A DNA stretch of 6,093 nt. It comes from Methanobacteriota archaeon. GTDB lineage: Archaea; Thermoplasmatota; Poseidoniia; Poseidoniales; Thalassarchaeaceae. Below are positions 1 through 4,796 of the stretch, in pieces. How positions within the stretch are numbered: the stretch's first letter is position 1; each line of letters starts with the position of its first letter. The DNA is taken from contig PATZ01000009.1 of the NCBI GenBank assembly GCA_002712575.1, forward strand, positions 26,449 to 32,541, in the 5' to 3' direction. Below the pieces are notes generated by a model. That model worked only from the letters and a program-made list of their open reading frames with translations. It had not been told where the DNA came from and did no database searches. The position numbers and the translations under genes are program-made.

Positions 1-174
1 TTGATTAATAGATTTACATATATTTTAGATGAATGGTTTAGTAAGGAAACTGATGAAAAAATGCGGTTACGTTTAGAAGAAGAATATCGTGAAGCAGATA
101 TATCAAATCTTAATTCTCGGTGGGCAAAAATGGAAATGAAACATCTTGAGAAAAAGCATGGAGAGGAAGAGTAA
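1..174 (+). CDS. 3' end of an unidentified, highly charged protein (partial)
   Basis: An open frame enters from the left edge and ends at TAA 172-174, giving 57 residues of the C-terminus of a protein whose start lies outside the window. The visible part begins with a mildly hydrophobic stretch (INRFTYILDEWF). It then becomes very rich in Glu, Lys and Arg, with a helical, coiled-coil-like pattern, and ends in EKKHGEEE. No catalytic motif or known family is recognisable. The composition would suit the cytosolic tail of a membrane protein or a small helical protein, but this is a guess. The direction agrees with gcvH, which starts 50 nt downstream, so the two may share a transcript. That the frame is coding is inferred from its composition, its uninterrupted length to the edge and the compact gene packing around it. 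Confidence 0.55.
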   Translation: MINRFTYILDEWFSKETDEKMRLRLEEEYREADISNLNSRWAKMEMKHLEKKHGEEE

Positions 175-224
175 GCGAAAACTTGACCCTCTATATCCCT
201 CCGCAAAGACAAGAGATGGATGCG

Positions 225-608
225 ATGAGTGACGTACCAAGTGAATTAAAGTATACAGCAGAACATGAATGGATAAGAATTGTTGGTGAAGAAATAATAG
301 TTGGAATAACCGATTTCGCACAGAATGCACTAACAGATGTAGTATGGGTTGAATTGCCAGAAGTTGGAGCTAAGGTTTCTATAATGGAATCATATGCTAG
401 TGTAGAATCTGTAAAATCTGTTAGTGAAATTTATGCTCCAATCGCAGGGACAGTAATTGAAGTAAATGAATTATTAGAAGATGCTCCTGAGACAATAAAT
501 ATCGATCCCTATGGAGAAGGTTGGATTTGTAAAATGACCATTGAAGATTCTTCACAGATAGAAAGCCTCCTGAATTCTGATGCATATCGAGAATTATTGG
601 AAGAATAA
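225..608 (+). CDS. gcvH: Glycine cleavage system H protein (lipoyl carrier)
   Basis: This is a 127-residue H protein, normal length for the family. H protein carries a lipoyl group on one lysine. It shuttles the aminomethyl intermediate of glycine between the P protein (decarboxylase), T protein (aminomethyltransferase) and L protein (dihydrolipoamide dehydrogenase) in the cytosol. The N-terminus MSDVPSELKYTAEHEW and the segment GITDFAQNALTDVVWVELPEVG are typical. The lipoylation site is Lys64 in ASVESVKSVSEIYAPIAG, followed by the usual NPYG-like DPYGEGW segment near residue 110. The start was set at ATG 225 because it gives the exact family N-terminus. TTG 183 and ATG 216 are in frame upstream but would add residues unlike any H protein. 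The RNase H gene begins 2 nt after its stop, suggesting co-transcription. No gcvT, gcvP or lipoate ligase gene is in the window, so the partners must be elsewhere. Confidence 0.96.
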   Translation: MSDVPSELKYTAEHEWIRIVGEEIIVGITDFAQNALTDVVWVELPEVGAKVSIMESYASVESVKSVSEIYAPIAGTVIEVNELLEDAPETINIDPYGEGWICKMTIEDSSQIESLLNSDAYRELLEE

Positions 609-610
609 TT

Positions 611-1147
611 ATGCTCTTAGACGCCATATATATCTATGTAGATGGTTCTTGTGAAGAAAATAGGAATGTAACTTCAGAAACTCCTGCTGGCTGGGGCTTT
701 TGTGTCATAGAAGGAGATAATGGATTAGGAAGAGGTCATGGAAATTTAATTTACGAAGAAAGTGGTAAGGTAATTACGGATAGAGATTCTGATTTTTTTC
801 TTGGTGCCAAAGTTGGATCTAATAATACCGCTGAATTGAGTGCAATAGCACATGCACTTCGTTGGTTGTTAATTGAAAATGATAAAAAAAATATTATTAT
901 TAAAGGAGATTCTCAGTATGCAATGAATATTACTATGGGAAAATGGAAGATAAAGGCAAATCGTGAATTAGCACTTTGGGTACAGAATTTGTGGAAAGAA
1001 GTGCTTTTTACTAAAAAAATAAATTTTGAACATATCAAAGCTCACAGAGGGCATAGGTGGAATGAACGGGCTGATCATTTAGCATTTAGAGCAATGAAAG
1101 GCGATAGTGCATTACCATTACAATTCTGGAAACCGGGAAAAAGGTAG
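611..1147 (+). CDS. rnhA: Ribonuclease HI family protein (RNA-DNA hybrid nuclease)
   Basis: A 178-residue protein with the RNase H fold and the full metal-binding set. Asp11 lies in IYVDGSC, Glu75 in SNNTAELSAI, Asp100 in IKGDSQYAM and Asp155 in NERADHLA. His145 (IKAHRGH) matches the flexible-loop histidine of E. coli RNase HI. Such enzymes cut the RNA strand of RNA-DNA hybrids, removing R-loops and primers, so this copy looks active. It is about 20 residues longer than E. coli RNase HI. The extra length lies between the first strand and the Glu75 helix, where it carries GKVITDRDSDFFLGAKVGSNNT. From memory, this FLGA-VGSNNT-EL signature belongs to a branch also seen in some eukaryotes and large genetic elements; that link is not verified here. 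No N-terminal hybrid-binding domain is present. The ATG lies 2 nt after the gcvH stop without its own Shine-Dalgarno sequence, so translation is probably coupled or the start is read from a shared message. Confidence 0.92.
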   Translation: MLLDAIYIYVDGSCEENRNVTSETPAGWGFCVIEGDNGLGRGHGNLIYEESGKVITDRDSDFFLGAKVGSNNTAELSAIAHALRWLLIENDKKNIIIKGDSQYAMNITMGKWKIKANRELALWVQNLWKEVLFTKKINFEHIKAHRGHRWNERADHLAFRAMKGDSALPLQFWKPGKR

Positions 1148-1148
1148 A

Positions 1149-1586
1149 TTAATCATCTTTCAATGGCCCAATACTAAGTAAAACATACACAGAGTGGAGT
1201 ATTAACAGAGCTCCAATAAGAGCTAATATCAATCCAGTTGGAGCAGGGAAATTATCTTGCATAATATTTCCTATAAACCATGCACCAAAAATAAATATGA
1301 AACCGATTAATAATTCTATTTTTGATGATTTGGAAGGGTTGACTAAATTATCCATCCATGGTATTAATCCTTTTCTATTGAATGTAAATCGATACCATGA
1401 AATATAGATTAATGATAGTCCGATTAATCCGAAAACTCCTACTGTAAATGATTCAGAATCCCATGGTCCGGAAAGTGAAATTTGAGGATATATTGTATTG
1501 ATTGTTAGAATTGATCCAATTATAGCAAAGGTTCTCCAATTTGGAGTGTTGGTGTCTTGCATGTTTACAGCAACATCAATGTCCAT
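1149..1586 (-). CDS. Small four-helix membrane protein of unknown function
   Basis: This 145-residue protein is not recognised as a member of a named family. It has four clear hydrophobic segments, at about residues 19-38, 47-66, 90-109 and 116-138. They are separated by a short loop after the first helix and a longer basic/polar loop (YRFTFNRKGLIPWMDNLVNPSKSSK) after the second. A short acidic tail, PLKDD, follows the last helix. The positive charges between helices 2 and 3 suggest that loop is cytoplasmic, placing both termini inside as well. No signal peptide, cysteine pair or catalytic motif is seen. ATG 1586 gives the listed protein. An in-frame ATG at 1562 (MQDTNTPNWRTF) is an equally reasonable start and removes eight residues. 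The gene converges on the RNase H gene with 1 nt between stops and diverges from the acetyltransferase gene across 53 bp. Confidence 0.7.
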   Translation of the reverse strand: MDIDVAVNMQDTNTPNWRTFAIIGSILTINTIYPQISLSGPWDSESFTVGVFGLIGLSLIYISWYRFTFNRKGLIPWMDNLVNPSKSSKIELLIGFIFIFGAWFIGNIMQDNFPAPTGLILALIGALLILHSVYVLLSIGPLKDD

Positions 1587-1639
1587 TTTAAAGCGCCGAT
1601 AGAAAATGTATTAATTGTATAGTTAGGTTTCGGCATTAC
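1587..1639. promoter_or_regulatory. Short divergent intergenic region, presumed to hold both promoters
   Basis: These 53 bp separate the start codons of the minus-strand membrane protein and the plus-strand acetyltransferase, so the promoters of both must lie here or reach into the coding ends. The only candidate core element is the A/T-rich TGTATTAATTGTATAG around 1608-1623. It reads as A/T-rich on both strands and lies about 20-30 bp from each start codon. That spacing would suit leaderless or very short-leader archaeal transcripts. No Shine-Dalgarno sequence precedes either start. This is inferred from position and composition only. Confidence 0.3.
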
Positions 1640-2077
1640 ATGAAGCATGTATTAAAGTGGTCAGAAAAGGTTGAGTTGGATCATTTAGAATTAAGATTCA
1701 AAGTTCTGAGAATTGGAATGCCCAGGGGCAGTGAGCATTATCCAGGAGTTGATGATGATGTTAATACTAGATTTTTGTGTGCATACATAAATGAAAAAAT
1801 AGTCGGTTGTGCAACCTTACAATTAGATCCTAGAGAAGGATGCAAATATAGAATTAGAGGAATGGCAGTTGATTCAGAATTTAGAAATAGGGGAATTGGT
1901 TCGGATATTGTTAAAAAATTACAAAATGAGGTTAAGAAAGAAAATACAGGTATTTGGTGTAATGCTAGAATAAAGGCCGTTCCGATGTATGCGAGATGTG
2001 GTTTCAAGATTGTATCAGAGATTTTTGAGATTGAAGGTATCGGGCCTCATCATGACATGGAATGGAAAGTAGAATAA
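1640..2077 (+). CDS. GNAT-family N-acetyltransferase
   Basis: A 145-residue single-domain GNAT enzyme, which would transfer acetyl from acetyl-CoA to an amine of an unknown substrate in the cytosol. The acetyl-CoA-binding motif A is clear. The strand RIRGMAVDSEF (71-81) leads into the pyrophosphate loop R82-N-R84-G85-I-G87 and its following helix. Motif B is seen as WCNARIKAVPMYARCGF (107-122), with Tyr117 in the place of the usual general-acid tyrosine. The N-terminal LRIGMPRGSEHYPGVDDD and C-terminal FEIEGIGPHHDMEW segments resemble a widespread bacterial and archaeal subgroup of small GNATs whose substrate is not established. It has no visible partner: the gene upstream is divergent and its stop codon touches the tRNA-Cys gene on the other strand. 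The ATG follows a 53-bp divergent region and has no Shine-Dalgarno sequence. Confidence 0.92.
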   Translation: MKHVLKWSEKVELDHLELRFKVLRIGMPRGSEHYPGVDDDVNTRFLCAYINEKIVGCATLQLDPREGCKYRIRGMAVDSEFRNRGIGSDIVKKLQNEVKKENTGIWCNARIKAVPMYARCGFKIVSEIFEIEGIGPHHDMEWKVE

Positions 2078-2151
2078 TGGAGCACGGACCGGGATTTGCA
2101 CCCGGGTCCAGGGATCTGCAATCCCTTGCATAGCTGCTCTGCCATCCGTGC
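2078..2151 (-). tRNA. trnC: tRNA-Cys (anticodon GCA), CCA encoded
   Basis: The reverse complement folds as a complete cloverleaf. The acceptor stem GCACGGA/TCCGTGC has seven perfect pairs, and the discriminator is U73, the known cysteine identity base. The anticodon stem is AGGGA/TCCCT with loop TTGCAGA, giving anticodon GCA. The variable loop is GGAC. The T-stem is CCGGG/CCCGG with five perfect pairs, and the D-stem is GCA/TGC with a G-A mismatch at 13-22. Bases 2078-2080 encode CCA. No intron is present. Two places depart from consensus. The D-loop is AGCAGCT, with no GG at 18-19. The T-loop is TGCAAAT, with G at 55 where almost all elongator tRNAs have U (pseudouridine). The CCA end directly abuts the stop codon of the convergent acetyltransferase gene. 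A weak A/T-rich block (AATATTCAAAG on the minus strand, about 2178-2189) lies where an archaeal TATA box could be. Confidence 0.95.
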
Positions 2152-2203
2152 GTAATGTTACCCAAGAACTATTTCTCTTTGAATATTGTTCGTAGATTGT
2201 TGC

Positions 2204-2221
2204 ATTAAAAAAATAATTTTT
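2204..2221 (+). promoter_or_regulatory. Candidate archaeal TATA-like element for the aminotransferase gene
   Basis: An 18-bp run of pure A/T (ATTAAAAAAATAATTTTT) is the strongest A/T block in the 110-bp divergent region between tRNA-Cys and the aminotransferase. It ends about 40 bp before the ATG at 2262, so transcription starting 25 bp downstream would give a leader of roughly 15-20 nt. The G-rich GGGTTAGGG just before the ATG could aid ribosome binding but is not a good Shine-Dalgarno match. The call rests on composition and spacing only. Confidence 0.35.
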
Positions 2222-2261
2222 CTTGCATACTATCATGAACGTTCGACACTCGGGTTAGGGT

Positions 2262-3395
2262 ATGCCACAAGTATCGGGACGATATGATGGACTGGGAGTG
2301 GGCTTTGCACCCTATCTTCAACCGCCCGGAGAAGAAGTAGTTAGGTGGACAGTTGGAGAACCAGGGTTTGATACACCGAACGAAATAATAGAAATGGCAA
2401 TTAAAGGTTTGAAAGAAGGTAAAACAAAGTATACTCGTGGAGCAGGGTCAATGGAATTATGTAATGCAGTATCGCATTATATTAAAGAAAAACATGAAAT
2501 TGATTGTCCAGCAGAAGACATTGTCATCACTCCTGGCGCAAAACAAGGTTTACTCTATTCTTTTTTGATCACAACCATGCCCGGAGATGAAGTAATTTTA
2601 CTTGCTCCTTCCTGGGCATCATATGAACCAATGTTGAAATTTATTGGTGCTGTACCAATACATGTTCCTGTTAGCAAAGAAACCTTTCATCCTGATTTAG
2701 ATGCGATAAGAAATTCAATAAATGAAAGAACAAAAATGATTTTGATAAACTCACCTTGTAATCCAACAGGTGCAGTATTTACTCCTTCAGAGATACAAGG
2801 AATAGTGGATATTGCGAAAGAACATGACTTATGGATTGTCTCTGATGAAATTTATGCAAGACTGGTATGGGTAGATTATCCTCATGTTTCCCCCGCTAGT
2901 TTACCTGGTGGTGCAGAACGAACTATTGTTGTAAATGGTTGGTCAAAATCTTGGGCAATGACGGGGATGCGTTTAGGATTTTTAGCTGGTCCTAGTAACG
3001 CCATGAAAGCTGCAGCGAAAAGCCAGGCTAATTCTGCTTCACATGTGCCAACATTTCTGATGGATGCTGCAAAAATTGCACTTAAATGTGATGATAATGT
3101 TGAAAAATTCAATAATGAATACCTAAAAAGAAAGGAAATTATGGTTAATGGGCTTTCTGAGATACCTGGTTTGAGAATCGTCGAACCAGAAGGGGCATTC
3201 TATCTATTTGTCGATATAACAGAAACCGGTATGACAGATATAGAATTTGCAAATGAATCACTCAAAGCAGGAGTTCAATTAATTCCTGCATCATTAATCA
3301 CAGGTGGTTCTGGCTTTATCAGGATCTCGTATGCATGTAGTGAAGAAGCGATATTAGAAGGCTTGAAGAGATTAAAAAAATGGCTTCTTAAATAA
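2262..3395 (+). CDS. Class I/II PLP-dependent aminotransferase (AspB-like), substrate unassigned
   Basis: A 377-residue fold-type I aminotransferase, slightly short for the family but complete. It would exchange an amino group between an amino acid and a 2-oxo acid using pyridoxal phosphate in the cytosol. Visible landmarks are VGEPGFDTP (31-39) and the TKYTRGAG segment (55-62). PGAKQGL (91-97) lies in the phosphate-binding region. NSPCNPTG (163-170) carries Asn167, and VSDEIYAR (193-200) carries Asp195 and Tyr198. The cofactor lysine is Lys229 in NGWSKSWAMTGMRLGF, with Arg237 as phosphate ligand. Arg354 in GFIRISYA is the arginine that binds the substrate carboxylate. These place it with aspartate or broad-specificity aminotransferases, but they do not fix the second substrate. 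The start at ATG 2262 is the first in the frame with a plausible family N-terminus. It is 42 nt upstream of speD on the same strand, so it may or may not be in one operon with the polyamine genes. Confidence 0.94.
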   Translation: MPQVSGRYDGLGVGFAPYLQPPGEEVVRWTVGEPGFDTPNEIIEMAIKGLKEGKTKYTRGAGSMELCNAVSHYIKEKHEIDCPAEDIVITPGAKQGLLYSFLITTMPGDEVILLAPSWASYEPMLKFIGAVPIHVPVSKETFHPDLDAIRNSINERTKMILINSPCNPTGAVFTPSEIQGIVDIAKEHDLWIVSDEIYARLVWVDYPHVSPASLPGGAERTIVVNGWSKSWAMTGMRLGFLAGPSNAMKAAAKSQANSASHVPTFLMDAAKIALKCDDNVEKFNNEYLKRKEIMVNGLSEIPGLRIVEPEGAFYLFVDITETGMTDIEFANESLKAGVQLIPASLITGGSGFIRISYACSEEAILEGLKRLKKWLLK

Positions 3396-3417
3396 ATATA
3401 GAATCTATGTTCTTTAC

Positions 3418-3437
3418 AAAAATATAAAATTATATTT
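3418..3437 (+). promoter_or_regulatory. Candidate TATA-like element before speD
   Basis: A 20-bp A/T-only block runs up to the first possible speD start codon. It is too close to ATG 3438 for a normal archaeal promoter of a transcript that begins there. It is well placed (about 25-40 bp upstream) for a leaderless transcript starting at the second in-frame ATG, 3462. This supports, weakly, a separate promoter for speD and the DHS-family gene and the shorter SpeD protein. The evidence is base composition and spacing only. Confidence 0.33.
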
Positions 3438-3842
3438 ATGATTAAATATTGCAATTATAAAATGAACGGGGAAGTTGGCAGGGGACTACATATTTTTCTA
3501 GATTATGTAAATTATACTTCACCAGTTGAAAATGATGGAGAATGGATGCTAAATAAACTTCGTGAGATTGTGAAAAAATCAGGCATTAGAGAAGTACATG
3601 CGCATGTTGAAAAATTTGATGGAACAAAAAGTCCACCAGGATTTGCAACAGTTATTTTAATAGATGAGAGTCATGTTACCGCTCATTGCTATTCAGAAAT
3701 TGGTTTGTTGGCCATAGATGTATTTACATGTGGCAATAACGATCCTCAAATAATAGTTGATGATTTAAAAGAATTATTTTCGGAAACGATTGAAGGAATT
3801 AAATTAGTTAGGGAACAAAAAATTTCTAGATTTATAAAATAG
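3438..3842 (+). CDS. speD: S-adenosylmethionine decarboxylase family proenzyme (pyruvoyl enzyme)
   Basis: A 134-residue class 1b (bacterial/archaeal) SpeD proenzyme. It self-cleaves between Glu77 and Ser78 in LIDESHVTAH, turning Ser78 into the pyruvoyl cofactor. The normal reaction converts AdoMet to decarboxylated AdoMet, the aminopropyl donor for spermidine. His83 and Cys98 (DVFTCG) are present with the same 5- and 15-residue spacings from the serine as in Thermotoga SpeD (Ser63, His68, Cys83). Processing and catalysis should therefore work. Two points are odd. The usual TWPE-Y-G segment after the histidine is CYSEIG here. The N-terminal GRHL motif reads GRGLHIFLDYVNYTSP. SpeD homologues that decarboxylate ornithine or arginine instead of AdoMet are known, so the substrate is not certain. 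The start is ambiguous. ATG 3462 (MNGEVGRGL) would give 126 residues, closer to family N-termini. A DHS-family gene follows after 9 nt and is almost certainly co-transcribed. Confidence 0.92.
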   Translation: MIKYCNYKMNGEVGRGLHIFLDYVNYTSPVENDGEWMLNKLREIVKKSGIREVHAHVEKFDGTKSPPGFATVILIDESHVTAHCYSEIGLLAIDVFTCGNNDPQIIVDDLKELFSETIEGIKLVREQKISRFIK

Positions 3843-3851
3843 GTTGGTATC

Positions 3852-4796
3852 ATGTCTGTTAAAGAGTTTATTAAAGACCATTACAGGCACTTCAATGCGG
3901 GAATTCTGTCCGAATGTTCTGAATCTTTAATAAATTTTTTAGAAAATAAGGGCCGATTAATTATCACTTTAGCCGGCGCGATGTCTACCGCTGAGATAGG
4001 TCGGACATTAGCACCGGCTATCAGATCTCAGAAAATACATGCAATCTGCTGTACAGGAGCTAACCTTGAAGAAGATCTATTCAAATTAATTGCCAATTCT
4101 AGTTATGAAAAAATTACAAATTGGAGAGAGATGACTGCAAATGATGATGCTGAACTTAGAGACAGAGGGATGAATCGTGTGACAGATGTTGCAATTCCTG
4201 AAAGGGTAATAAAAGAAGTTGAAAAATTACTAATTCCTCTGTGGGAAAATGCAGAGGCTGCAGGAGACAAAAGATTCCCGCATGAATATTTATATGATAT
4301 CCTATTACATGCTGATTTGGAATTTGAAGGAGAAGTACAAAATTCGTGGTTAATGGCTGCAGCCGATGCAAATATACCTATTTTTGTACCAGGCTGGGAA
4401 GATTCTACACTAGGTAATATCCTTACTGCTAGAGTTATCGATTGTACATTCAAAAGTCCAGACATAATAAAAGGGGGTTTGTATGCAATGCAAGCACTAG
4501 CGGACTGGTATAGAGAAGATGATTCGCCCACTGGTATTTTACAAGTAGGAGGAGGGATAGCTGGCGATTTTGCTATATGTGTGGTGCCTATGTTAGAACA
4601 AGATGTAGGAATGAAAATTAATCGATGGAGGTGGTTTGCACAAATTAGTGAATCTAAAGCGTCATATGGAGGATATTCGGGTGCACCGCCAAATGAAAAA
4701 ATAAGTTGGGGAAAATTAGATGCCGATACTCCCCGGTTCATGATTGAATCGGATGCAACTATAGTACTGCCTCTACTGTTAAAGTCTTTAGAATAA
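3852..4796 (+). CDS. dys: Deoxyhypusine synthase family protein (bacterial-type; possible homospermidine synthase)
   Basis: A 314-residue NAD-dependent enzyme of the deoxyhypusine synthase family; the symbol reflects the family, not a proven activity. True DHS moves the aminobutyl group of spermidine to a lysine of aIF5A, while related enzymes make homospermidine. NAD-binding segments are seen at TLAGAMSTAE (39-48), CTGANLEED (67-75), GGGIAGDF (233-240) and ESDATIVLP (299-307). The lysine that forms the enzyme-imine intermediate is Lys288 in ISWGKL, with Trp286 and Glu282 conserved (human Trp327, Glu323, Lys329). By eye alignment, human Asp243, Asp313 and Asp316 become Asn189, Tyr272 and Tyr275, and the KHH motif holding His288 becomes AGD. 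The YRHFNAG start, PGWEDSTLGN and YSGAPPNEKISWGK are hallmarks, from memory, of the DHS-like group common in bacteria. ATG 3852 lies 9 nt after speD, with only a weak G-rich GGTTGG before it. The 3' end overlaps enolase by 9 nt. Confidence 0.9.
   Translation: MSVKEFIKDHYRHFNAGILSECSESLINFLENKGRLIITLAGAMSTAEIGRTLAPAIRSQKIHAICCTGANLEEDLFKLIANSSYEKITNWREMTANDDAELRDRGMNRVTDVAIPERVIKEVEKLLIPLWENAEAAGDKRFPHEYLYDILLHADLEFEGEVQNSWLMAAADANIPIFVPGWEDSTLGNILTARVIDCTFKSPDIIKGGLYAMQALADWYREDDSPTGILQVGGGIAGDFAICVVPMLEQDVGMKINRWRWFAQISESKASYGGYSGAPPNEKISWGKLDADTPRFMIESDATIVLPLLLKSLE

Noticed and set aside
183..224. Upstream in-frame TTG 183 and ATG 216 as gcvH starts
   Set aside because: The added residues do not resemble H proteins, whereas ATG 225 gives the exact family N-terminus.
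2015..2236. A 73-codon minus-strand open frame covering the tRNA-Cys gene
   Set aside because: It runs through a perfect cloverleaf and into the acetyltransferase gene. The peptide part over the tRNA is simply translated tRNA.
3398..3408. Small perfect inverted repeat ATAGAATCTAT after the aminotransferase stop, considered as a terminator or operator
   Set aside because: The arms are only 5 bp with a 1-base centre, so no stable hairpin can form, and such repeats arise often by chance in A/T-rich DNA.
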